Source of the DNA: Acarospora socialis
Lineage: Eukaryota; Ascomycota; Lecanoromycetes; Acarosporales; Acarosporaceae
DNA: 64,000 bases
Direction: 5' to 3'
Assembly (NCBI GenBank): GCA_025617375.2
Contig: JAMYGW020000006.1
Location: forward strand, 253,001 to 317,000
Notes under the pieces: model-generated
The model's database searches: none
What the model was told of the DNA's origin: nothing
The model's input: the letters and a program-made list of their open reading frames with translations, nothing else
Program-made: the position numbers and the translations under genes
Shown here: one piece after another, positions 11,636 to 21,300 of the stretch
Position numbering within the stretch: position 1 is the stretch's first letter
How the letters are laid out: every line of letters begins with the position of its first letter

Positions 11636-11954
11636 TGTTACATTCTAAATCTGAGATGTCTTGAGTATGCTAGGGCTAGAGGTTTGTGCTTGTTGATATA
11701 ATGATTTGTATGATATGATTGAATAAATCAGTAGATAGTAATTTTATTGCTAGATGAGAATTTGAACATGATTGTTTTCATAAAAGAAACAATTCTACTA
11801 TATAGAATGGGCTTGATTTTCAAAGAATTGACTCAACATTCTCAGTGTTGCACATGACAGTCTGAGTGTCAACTTGACATTTAGCTCATCATTTGGTTTC
11901 AGGGCTGTGTGGTCCGCATGCAGCTCTCATATCAACTGTGGTATGGTCATAACA
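11636..11954 (-). repeat. 5' LTR of the 92-11954 chromovirus, with a less mutated right edge
   Basis: Begins TGTTACATTC and ends ATAACA, followed by TGATT. From about 11893 to 11954 it keeps GG, CC and CG dinucleotides that its partner has lost, so it preserves near-ancestral sequence. The edge nearest unique DNA has evidently mutated least. Confidence 0.92.
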
Positions 11955-11959
11955 TGATT

Positions 11960-12714
11960 CTTGTTTGAAGAGTCTTGACAGCTGCACATTGATGATATAT
12001 TTACTATAGAATTATTGACTGTAGAACTTAGCTAATTGATTAATAGTCAGATCAATCTTATTAAGTTTACAAGTGAATTCTCTGCTGATGGAAAGTTGAG
12101 TTCTAGATTGATAGAAGATGTGATATTCAGCACTGAGCAAATGTACATCTTAAAATGATAGCACAAGTCTTCAATTGTCAACAGAATGCTCTGAAATCTT
12201 CATTTGACTTGTAAAGTGTGCAACGGAAGTCCTCTGTTGTAAGGTCTTACTCTATGAAGTAAAGTTCAAAGAACCCAACTTCGAGATTTAACTTTAGCAC
12301 AGCTTCAGTAAAGGACATGGGTTGACTGACACCGATGACTTATTTGATTCTTAGATTCGCAGTTGCTCAGCGCTGCCACAGCTTGTACCTCCACCCTCTC
12401 AAAGTATGCACAAAGTCGGCTCTTAAGGACACTAGGACTATATGTGTTACTAACACATGTCAGTGTAAAATCTCGCAGCCTCCAGGAACGTGCATCGCGC
12501 AAAGGGCGTACTGGGCCGCGAAGCTGTCGTGGAGTTCCCCAGGCAGATCAGTGGACCATCTCAGGATGTCCAGTCTTACGCAAACAGACCGAAGCACAGC
12601 AAGAAGCACAGCAAGGTCCGTTCACATCTCCTCCCTTGATCTAGCCACCTGTGAGAGCCTCCATCAATGCGATCAAGCACTCATCCTGACCACAGGAATC
12701 GGGCCTACACCACA
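11960..12714. other. Transition zone from AT-rich block to gene island, no gene recognised
   Basis: Up to about 12230 the sequence almost lacks CC, GG and CG and looks like the tail of the mutated block. From there on the composition is ordinary. Several overlapping open frames between 12305 and 12823 have no recognisable domain and conflict with one another. The last part is presumably the promoter and leader of the gene at 12715. Confidence 0.5.
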
Positions 12715-13128
12715 ATGCCGGACCACAACAAAGGGGAGCCAAGCGCAGCTGAGGAGGAGCAAGCGCGCTCTCACACACACAGCGGGACCGACCGCAAAGC
12801 AGGGAATATCGACCCAAACATAGACTACGATAAGTATCCTGACTACGAAGTCTTAGAAATCAAGGATCTCCCGAAAGTGGATGACAACGACACACCCCAA
12901 GGTAATATGTCAGACATCTATCGCCCTGAAGGAGACTTTGGACTAGCAAGGCCTTGGCTCCGTCCAGTCTACAACATTGACGCCGTGGAACCGGATTATT
13001 CGGAGGAGATAGCGGCCTGGGAGCGCCAGAAAGAAGAAACGGGCGAGAGCATCTACATACCGCCTGGCAAAATTATAGATGATTTGAAATGGGGTCGTCC
13101 GCTAGATAAGGACGCTAAGCAGAAGTGA
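12715..13128 (+). CDS. Small acidic hypothetical protein (137 aa)
   Basis: I do not recognise this protein. The reading frame is open from further upstream (12667), but the ATG at 12715 has the better context (CACAATGCC). The N-terminal half is polar and probably disordered, rich in E, K, H and S. The C-terminal half has more order-like features, with repeated D-Y/P-D-Y and E-x-P motifs and several tryptophans (A-A-W-E, L-K-W-G, P-W-L-R-P). It has no signal peptide, membrane segment or intron. Composition is like the neighbouring real genes and unlike the repeat block. It is the first gene after the left retroelement block. A real gene is likely; the function is unknown. Confidence 0.55.
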   Translation: MPDHNKGEPSAAEEEQARSHTHSGTDRKAGNIDPNIDYDKYPDYEVLEIKDLPKVDDNDTPQGNMSDIYRPEGDFGLARPWLRPVYNIDAVEPDYSEEIAAWERQKEETGESIYIPPGKIIDDLKWGRPLDKDAKQK

Positions 13129-14261
13129 CATGGTGTGCCTTTCCTTTTGTGGGTTATTGGCAGGCAGATTGCTTGGTGAAACCGGCAGCTTTCGACCTAG
13201 TATTGAAATCTGGCGAAGAAGAAGCTCGTCAAACTCGGGATCTTAGATGCTCTGCTTAAACACTCCAGCGTCTAGATCAGGGACCTACTCGTCGATCAGA
13301 TAAGCAAGACGGCGCGGGTTGTCAGCCATGAGATTGCGGGTGCAACCGTGGTACCAGGTAGTCAGAATGAAGAGTGTTTCGAAGCCTTGAAAACCGGCGA
13401 GAATGGCACATCTTTTCAAGCTTCGAGCTTTGGATCACCCAACCGCTATATTTAAGGCGATGCAATGGACAATGCAGGTCAGACATGTCGACGGATTGCC
13501 CCTGGTCGAGGTAGATAGCAGTTGTGGAGAGATCGATCCAGGTCGATAATGGGTATTAGCGTTTATCATGACCTGGATCCCATTCTTTACCTTGTCTCCT
13601 TGAGTCGCCCCTATGAATCCTTGCAAACTCGTGCGGTACAGAGGTGATCGAAGGATGAGGTCTGCCTCCCAGATCTGGTTCATGAGAGCCAAAACACCAC
13701 GCGTCGATAGCACATATTCCTATATCATGAGATGAAGCTCTGCTGGCAAGGCAGAAAACTGAGGGAACCCACTGTTGCTTTTCATCTGTGAGACGGCTTC
13801 TGAGCTATCAGGTTTGTATTGTGTTTTTGATGACCTGCATTCTTTTTGATGGCCAAAAGGGGTTGCAGAGTCAACGGCGGCCTCTCACTTCCCAAGCTAC
13901 CTTCACACTCTGCTGTCCTCTTTCTCAGACCACAAGAACAGCTAATCTTTGCATACAATTACAATCACCGAACTAGTGAAGTTATTCTTAGCCGGAGCTT
14001 GATCTTTGCCTTCAAAGGAGCCTCCGGGTGAGGCAATCAGTCACACCTCAGGTTGAGGCTTAGCTTCAGTGGTTTGAAATTTACAGTGTCTTTGGATGAG
14101 GATGGCCTATTACCTGCGCAGTATGAGTCAGATCTGTTAGCTATCTCGGCTCATCATTCACCAATTGCAGCACGAAGCGCATAAGAGAGCAGTGAGCCCA
14201 TGCAATAATTCGCAATCATCCCATCAATTTTCACATATCTGCATTAAGCTTCTCAGCCACC
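13129..14261. other. Spacer with a possible broken minus-strand gene
   Basis: Apart from the possible minus-strand remnant at 13290-13713, this 1.1-kb stretch holds no recognisable gene. Plus-strand open frames at 13788-14031 overlap each other and have no domain. The last 200 bp form the likely promoter of the gene at 14262. Confidence 0.5.
13290..13713 (-). pseudogene. Possible remnant of an unknown protein gene
   Basis: Two minus-strand stretches look protein-like. At 13713-13435 is an open frame of 92 codons containing I-W-E-A-D, G-A-T-Q-G-D and similar blocks. Below it, in another frame ending near 13290, is a stretch with G-F-E-T-L-F-I-L-T-T-W-Y-H and an L-I-D-E end. They could be neighbouring exons of one gene, or remains of a decayed gene. 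No convincing start, splice set or known domain was found. Low confidence. Confidence 0.25.
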
Positions 14262-14978
14262 ATGGCTACAAATCGTGCTGAACTGGAAGCCGCTGCTTCA
14301 GATGTCATTCAGATCCTAAAGACTGTGCCTGATTTTGCTTCTTGTCGTGTAGCAGTGATCGGTGGCCTTGCACTTTGGAAGTTCATGCCACAAGGCCGTA
14401 CTACTGAGGTACCTCAGGTGGTGACAACTCAATTGCCCAGTAGTCTACTAACCTTCGAACAGGATGTCGACTTTATCATCAATGTTGATACCGCTCCAAA
14501 CACTGTGAAAGCCAAGCTATTGAGCCTTCCCGGTACCAATTTCACCGAGCGAGCACAGTTCTTCTATTACAAGGCTCCGAGTGGCAAGCTCATTCAGATC
14601 GATATCACTCCAGCTTGGCAGGTCAGTATTTATCTGAGATAAAACTACCTACACACAATGAGCTGATCTCTGCACTTAAAGTCTCCGTATTTCCCATCAG
14701 CCGCCAGTGTGGTTAGCACCATCCCCAAGGGTTCCGTTCCTTACATCACACCTGCCGATCTCATCCTCTTCAAGATCAACTCTTGTGGCTTGCGTGCCGA
14801 GCCGTTGAAGAAGCGCCGCGACGGCATAGATGCATTCGTTCTCTTGGAGGAAGTGACTAGGTCGGGACCTCTGAATTTGACTCAGGAGCAACAGTCGAAG
14901 GTTCAACCAGGACTTGAGGATGTCATTACTATATCTGGCAAAGATAAGCAGTGGTGGAAGCAACGTCTCGGTCTCTGA
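14262..14978 (+). CDS. Nucleotidyltransferase-fold-like protein (about 218 aa, one intron)
   Basis: Two exons, 14262-14621 and 14682-14978, are joined in frame across a 60-bp GT..AG intron. The start ATG has a strong context (CACCATGGC). The N-terminal region has a helical lead, then V-I-G-G-L-A-L (G34, G35), R-T-T at 46-48, and Q-D-V-D-F-I-I with D68 and D70. A GG turn followed by an arginine and a D-x-D strand is the layout of the minimal nucleotidyltransferase superfamily (AbiEii/MNT-like folds). The gap between GG and D-x-D is longer than usual because of a polar insert at 50-65. The second half has helices rich in K and R ending K-Q-W-W-K-Q-R. Substrate and role are unknown. The next gene downstream has comparable features, suggesting a small local cluster. 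Confidence 0.7.
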
Positions 14979-15397
14979 TCATTGCTACACCATGACTGGT
15001 GCCTGAGGCGGAGTGGGGTGCTGATGGCCGGGTTGGTCTCGCAATGTAAAGCACTACCATTTGACTCTAGATCAGCCAAAAGGACTGTCACATAAACTGA
15101 CATTCAATTCTGAGACCAGCGTGGACATGGTCTACTCCTTACATGAACTTTAAGTGATAGATTTCCTTGCCATCATCTATCTTTAGTGGCTGCGCTTAGT
15201 AAAGTTCGCTACAGTACATCGCGATCCGGCTAGTATGACGTCAATTGATAACACTTTTGACCGCCGTGTTTACCTTACTTGTCTCATAGTCAAGGTAATC
15301 GAAAGAACACACGCTCAAGCCAACATTTTTAAACGCTTAACTTCATGGAACGACTGTGCTCTTTCCGCCATTGTACACATGCTAGATCTTACCCGGG
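14979..15397. other. Intergenic spacer between the two nucleotidyltransferase-like genes
   Basis: About 420 bp of ordinary composition. Short open frames here have no domain. It must contain the 3' end of the upstream gene and the promoter of the downstream one, both on the plus strand. Confidence 0.5.
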
Positions 15398-16344
15398 ATG
15401 ATGGCAGAATTCACTCTCGACACCAAAGTTGTTGATGAAAGACTAGTAGCTTCGATATCGCGTCTCTTGACCAGCAAGAGGATACCTTGCGTGCTATGGG
15501 GAAACTACCTTCTTACGGTCTACGGGGTACCATCTATTGTTGACGTACGTTCACCGCTGCTCTTATTCTTGAGGCATTAGCTGACATCACCTAGTCAATA
15601 GACTTTGTCGTGCCAGACAAATTGATCACTGCGGCAGTGGAAGCCATCCAACATGCTGGGCTGACAGTTTGCACCGAGTTGAAGACGTGTGGCAAAGTCC
15701 GCGAGTTTCGGCCATCCCCTGCCCCGGCTGCTCATTTTCACATTGACGAGGAGACCACTCTATCATTCTACGAGAAATCAACGACACTATGGTTTCTTCC
15801 CTCTTTAGATCTCTCTTCTAGCTCAGATGGTACTGAAGATATCATCCTGGCATCCGACTCTCGCCTTCTACCGCCAAGACCGGGTCGCGGACACGGTGCG
15901 TTCCAGCCGGACTGTTTCCCTGTGTGCGTGCCGAGTGCGCATCGTCTCTTGGAAGCTTACATACGCCTCATTGCAAGAACGCATGGACACAGGCACGAGT
16001 ACTTCTTTATGGCCATGGTGACCTACATCTGGGAGTATGTGGATGGAGATGGACTGCTCGATTGGGCGAGTCTAGAGAAACGGTGTCTGGTGTTCTATGA
16101 GGGATTCAAGAGCTTTGAAAGACCGCTTGCTACGCTACTTGAAGAGCTTGAGGCTAGTTTCGCCGAGATCGAGAATGAGCCACTGGTGCCAATTCCTCAG
16201 ACGGAATGTGAGGTCGACGAAGCGGAGGTCACTGTGTCGGAAGAAGAAGGGCCGGAGAAGGAAACAGAGGTCGTAGAGGTGGAGGTTACACTAGTAGGAG
16301 GTAGAAGGCCGGAGAAGGAAGTGGAGGTCGCAGGACCGAGATGA
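15398..16344 (+). CDS. Fungal nucleotidyltransferase-like hypothetical protein (about 298 aa, one intron)
   Basis: Exons 15398-15544 and 15595-16344 are joined in frame across a 50-bp intron with GTACGT and CTAG ends. There are two adjacent ATG codons at the start. The N-terminus reads I-P-C-V-L-W-G-N-Y-L-L-T-V-Y-G-V-P (WG at 34-35), followed by D49 and D52 in I-V-D-S-I-D-F-V-V-P-D. I recall this pattern from fungal hypothetical proteins with a nucleotidyltransferase-like fold. The classical D-x-D is not clean, because a serine takes the first acid position next to D52, so catalysis is doubtful. The middle is mixed helical, with H-R-L-L-E-A-Y and a tryptophan-rich stretch. The C-terminal 50 residues are very acidic, with an imperfect duplication of a P-E-K-E-x-E-V unit. 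It is transcribed in the same direction as the gene before it. Its 3' end lies 460 bp from the Copia insertion. Confidence 0.75.
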
Positions 16345-16807
16345 GTGCTCTGAATCAATCGGATAGAGCCCATTTGCAAAAACTAAGGTTCCAGACCTAG
16401 TAGTAGTGCATGAGGAGTAGCATAGCCAGGTTAAGCCGTGACATCTGTCAGTATCATTGAAGAGTCCACACACAAAGAATACTTTCTCGGTGAACACTTT
16501 CTCAGAGAGTACTGCTTCTCATCTGGAAAATCTATTTGAAAGGCCTGTCATTGATAGTCAATTGTGTCTTCTCATTTGAAGGCTTATTCTGAATGATCGC
16601 AGTTTGTCCCTTAAGCTACCACTACAGCCCTCAATGATATTGCTCAGAGCTTCATGATGCTGGATTCTGCGGCAGTGTAAAGGTTTTATGGCTTAAGTGT
16701 GATTATTACAACAATTGCTTCTCGGCTGACTAAAGTAAACCTATATCTCTGCATCCAATTTTCTTGTTCCACTGGAGACCTTTTGCATCAGGCAGATAAT
16801 TCATTTC
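16345..16807. other. 3' flank of the gene island before the Copia insertion
   Basis: The 460 bp hold no recognisable gene. The composition becomes slightly AT-richer towards the element but CC, GG and CG are still present. ATTTC at 16803-16807 is the left target duplication of the Copia element. Confidence 0.6.
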
Positions 16808-16982
16808 TGTTGGAATTAGGAGGCTCTTTAGAAGTTCAACCCTATCTGACCTAGTGTTGGAATCTTTCATGTCACATGATATCACTTAGTCACCACACAC
16901 AAAAGTTATCCTTTGTGTATTCTAGTCTTCTAGATAATTAAGACATCTAATATTAAGTAATAAAAATGTTTCAATTTCAACA
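16808..16982 (+). repeat. 5' LTR of the Copia element, lightly mutated
   Basis: Begins TGTTGGAATT and ends TTTCAACA. It keeps several GG and CC pairs that became GA, AA or TC in the partner LTR, giving a direct view of the mutation spectrum. Confidence 0.93.
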
Positions 16983-17925
16983 GATTATGAATTCAACTTT
17001 CTGTCTTATCTAGAATGTTTTCTTGTCTTCAATTGATCTCACTATCATTATTTCAACAACATCTTTTCTCATTTCAATAGTCTATCTGAATGCTTTCTCA
17101 AACAATTCTTTTGTCATCTCAATATTCTTGAACAATGTTTTTTTTTTTCATCTTTTCAATAGTCTACACATTTTGATGTTTATTCTGCAGAAACAATTCA
17201 CATAATCATGACTTTCTTAAACAGCACTTTCAACTTTTCTTGTCTTACTGATACTGATAACTATGTCTCATGAGCTATTAACATCAAGTTTATTGTTATG
17301 AACAAAAATTTATGAACTGTTATTTTCAGCACTTTCTTTGAATTCATCATCACATCTAAAGTAATCAATAATTTAAACTCAAAGTTCTCATCAAAATACA
17401 TCATCTGAAGTAGAGAAAACAACAAAGCATGTGTTACTATAACTCTTTCTTGTCAGAACAGTTCTAAAAATTTTATTCAAGATTTATTTGTCTATCAAAT
17501 GTGATTAAAACTGAAGAAGTTGTATAAAATTCAAGAATTTAATGTCAGATATCTCACATTCACTATGCTTCTCAGTTATCATTACAACACTTTTAAGTTC
17601 ATTGAGAACTATGTTGATCAACTTAAGATTTTGTCACAATGTTTGAAAAAAATAAATTATCTTTTCAAACTAAATTATACTCACAGTTCTTCTTAACAAT
17701 CTGAATTCTACTTTCAATGTTTTTGTTACAACTAAATGTCAATTTATTCAAGTTGTTACTTCTATCTTTGATGCTCTCATCATCAAACTTATTGATGAGA
17801 CTAAAATAAAGAATAACAAGATCTCAATAATCATGATCTTTTAGAATAAGAATTTAAACTTAACTTTTAGATTAAACTTCAAATCAATGTTGTTGTTTCT
17901 TTACACTTACTGCAAAAAGACTGAT

Positions 17926-17953
17926 TGTGAGTCTCAATATCTATCTATCACAG
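17926..17953 (-). repeat. 3' LTR of the 17926-37400 Gypsy element, first piece
   Basis: These 28 bp match the start of the intact LTR at 37166. A chromovirus was inserted after CACAG, the last five bases. Confidence 0.85.
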
Positions 17954-18305
17954 TGTAATGTTCTAACCTGAGATTTCTCAGATATGTAGAACTAAAAGTT
18001 TGTGCTTATTGATATAACAGCTGATCTGAAACAGTTCTGATCTTTAACTTTTAAATAGTTATTTAAGTTGAACATGATTTCTTTCATAAGAAAAATGATC
18101 ATGACTATATACTGAGTTCACTCACTGATCTCATTGTTGAGCTCATTAAGATGACTTATTCATGCAATTTATTGAGTTTGCTCATCAAACTCATCATCAA
18201 ACATATTGAGATATCACATAACTGTTGTCTAACATTTCTTCAGATGTATGCTCTTTCTATATATGCATCAGTTCACTTTAAGTCTCTTCTGACTTGATTA
18301 TAACA
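17954..18305 (-). repeat. 3' LTR of the 17954-24089 chromovirus
   Basis: Begins TGTAATGTTC and ends ATTATAACA. The first 150 bp follow the family pattern; the second half contains repeated CTCATCAA-like blocks shared with the 44161-50233 subfamily. Confidence 0.9.
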
Positions 18306-18342
18306 TCATTTTTTTCTTTTCAGATGTTAATTTTCTAAAATC

Positions 18343-18386
18343 TATATAAGTGAGAGTATTCTCATTGTTTGTTGTCAGCAATGATG
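18343..18386 (+). promoter_or_regulatory. TATA box and ATG of the antisense unit, 17954-24089 copy
   Basis: TATATAAG at 18343-18350 is followed by two ATG codons at 18381 and 18384. A cysteine-bearing plus-strand stretch follows near 18450-18540. It has the same position relative to the 3' LTR as in the sister copies. Confidence 0.5.
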
Positions 18387-21300
18387 CTTTTTAAAAATTT
18401 CAATCATCTAAGAATTACAAAGAAAATTCAGATCAGTGATGTGACTACTTTGTTTTCTTGTGACTATTGTGTCTGTTGTGACATTGATTGTTTTGTAATG
18501 AAATCTTGACTGAAATGTGATAAGTACACTTGTTATAATCACTTATATATCAATGTATTGTGAAAGTCTCTCAACTGAACTTGTCTTTCACTTCAAAAAG
18601 AAATAAGTAAAGCAAACAGCAAATTAACAGTCAAGCACACTGAGTTTGCTGCATTTTTCTTAAAAGTCATGCATCTTCAAAAAACACTGAATCAAATGAA
18701 CTGCTGTGCTTTGCAGAAGACTGACTGTCTTGTTGTTGAACTTAATAGTGATAATGATAAAACTGAGAATGAAAATTCTCAAACAATGTTACAACTTATT
18801 AACTTTATATTGTCATTCTTCTAAACTAATATCAACTTTTTTTTTCAAAACATTGAAATGTTTTTGTGCAGTTCTTGAGATTCTTTTTGAGTTTTTAGAT
18901 ACTCTTTGAGATATTATAATCTTTTTATTTTATGAGATAATAAACTTTTTCACTAATCATTCTCTTTTCTAAAATGTTCTCAACTTCATATTCTTTGTTG
19001 AGTTCAACAGACATTTCATTAATTTAAAGTAATATGAACTGATTGCAGTGCTGTAGCATGAATGCATGAAATACTGAATGTATTTTCATTTTCTTGAGTA
19101 AGTTTAGTTCATAACTTAATCTCTTGATGTTTCATATGATCTTGAATAATTCAATATTTTTGTTCTTCAGCTTCTTACTTCTTTCTTTAGTTTTTATATT
19201 GTTTGTTTTTAAGTATATTTTTTCTTCTTTCTCAAATGATCTTACATTTATTGTTTATTCTGTCTACTGTCTGATTTATTTTGTTAGATTTTGATGCAGT
19301 TTTTTCATTTGAGCAATATTCAAAATCACTTTTTGATTCTGTGATTCATATTCTTTGAGATCTTGTTATATCTCTGAGTTATAATTATAGTTCACATAAA
19401 AAGATGTTTCTTCTGTAATTTTGTTTCTTATATTATTGTATATAAATTGTGCTGTTAACAACAGTCATACTTAATTATCTTAACTCTTGTTGACATAGTG
19501 TTTCAAGTATGTTTTTATTGTCTGATTCATTCATTTACTCTGTTTATTTGTCTGTAAATGATATGTCATCAACATTTTGTGTTTTATTCTGAGTTCTGCT
19601 GTGAGTGTTTTTCAAAACTTGCTTGTAAACAGTTTGTCTCTGTTGATGATAAATTCTTTTAATAGCTTATGATTGTTAATTAATTTTTGTAGTATGATGT
19701 ATGTCAATATTGATGTTGTTGTGATTTTTTTGAATGAAATAAACATTGTATACTTGATTAATCTGTTCACTATGATCAATATACTGTTGAATTTCATTTT
19801 TCATGCTGAATTCTTTGACAGTGATAACTTTATAATGAAATTCATGATAACTGATTTTCATGATGTGTCTGATGTGTCTAGTTGTGTTACTTTGTTGTAT
19901 CATTTATTTTAATTAATCTTATTTCTTTGATATGAATTGCACACAGCAATCATTTTGATAATTTAATTTTAAAAATCATTAATATTGCATCTTCTTCACA
20001 CTAAATCTTCTGTGCATTTAACTTCTAAATGTTCTTCAGTTTTATTGTAATGACATATTTTAATGAGTTCTTTGTCTATTAAGAGAGCTTACTTTATCTT
20101 ATATATTGTTGTTAAATCTTTCATGAGAACTTCTTTATTGTCTTTGCTCAGAATTTCAACATATATTGTCTGTATGTTTTCATGATCAGATCATTTACTC
20201 AAGACATCTGCTTCATTATTCTCATTATTTTTTTTGTAATGAATTTGAAATTTATAATCTGTCAACTGCTCTGCTCAACAAATCTGTCATTGATTGAGTT
20301 ATTTTGTCATTACAAAGTTTCTCAGATTCTTGTGATCTATATAGATTTGAATTGATTTGCTTGTTTCTGCAAAATAAGATCTTCAGTTTTGTAGTGCTTT
20401 CACTATTGTAAGAAGTTTCTTATTATAAATCTTATATCTTTTCTTGAATTCTGACAGCTTTCTAAATCAGTATATTATGAATCTTTGCTGTTTCTTCTCA
20501 ATCTGATATAGATATGTATTCATTGTGAAGTTTAATGCATTGATTTTCAGTGTCTTTTCACATATTGAATTGAGTATTCTCAGATGTGTCATTTCACTAA
20601 AACTTTTCTTTAATACATGAAATGCATTCTTCTGCTTCTTATTTCAATGTTATTTTTCACTTTTGTGTGTTAATCATATCAGTGATTCTGCAATTCTTGT
20701 GTAATTTGATACAAATTTTCAATAATAGTTTGTCAATTCTAAAAAGACTTGTACTTTCTTAATTCATTTCAGTGTTAATCAGTTTCTAACTGCTTTTGTC
20801 TTCTTTGAATTCTTCTTGATTTGTTTAAATTGAATTACATAGTTTAGAAATTCAACTTTCTTAATTTTAAATCTGCTTTTTGATCTTTTTATGTACAGAG
20901 CTTTCTCATTGAGTCTTGTCAATATCTTTTGTACATGCTTGCAATACTTCTTTAAACTTTTCAAATATATGAGAATATCATTAAAATACATGATCACAAA
21001 GTCATCAAGATACTCTCTCAATATATCATTAATCAATCTCTAAAAGATAACTGATGCATTCTTCAATTCAAATAACATAACAGTGTATTTATAGTGTTCA
21101 TATCTTGTTCAGAATGTTGTCTTTCATTCTTTATCTTCTTTCATTTTAACTTGATAGTAGACATTCTTAAGATCTAAACTTGTAAATTACTTAGTCTTTT
21201 CTAATCAGTTCTGCAACTCTTTTATCAGCAGTAGAAAATAATTATCTTAATGAATTATCTTGTTGAGTTGTCTGTAATTGACACATAATCATTTCTTGTC

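Larger units (their letters stand above)
92..11954 (-). mobile_element. Chromodomain Ty3/Gypsy LTR retrotransposon, fossil, with a second copy nested inside
   Basis: Two LTRs of 319 bp (92-410 and 11636-11954) are flanked by a perfect 5-bp target duplication, TGATT at 87-91 and 11955-11959. Gag-pol lies on the minus strand, so the 5' LTR is the right one. Parts in order on that strand: a gag start just inside the right LTR (near 11611), reverse transcriptase upstream sequence near 9263-9078, RT continuing after the nested copy from 3058 down, RNase H around 2700-2400, integrase core around 1906-1721, and a chromodomain-like segment near 1315-1034 with a Y-x-I/V-E-x-I-L-x-R-R pattern. A chromodomain after integrase places it among the chromoviruses. 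Without the nested copy it is about 6.1 kb. It is heavily broken, with many breaks in every gene, and saturated with C to T and G to A changes. The last 60 bp of the right LTR are much less mutated. Confidence 0.93.

Noticed and set aside
12335-12823. 162-codon plus-strand frame as a gene
   Set aside because: It overlaps the frame at 12715-13128 and another at 12363-12644, and has no recognisable domain or good start context. The 12715 frame is more protein-like.
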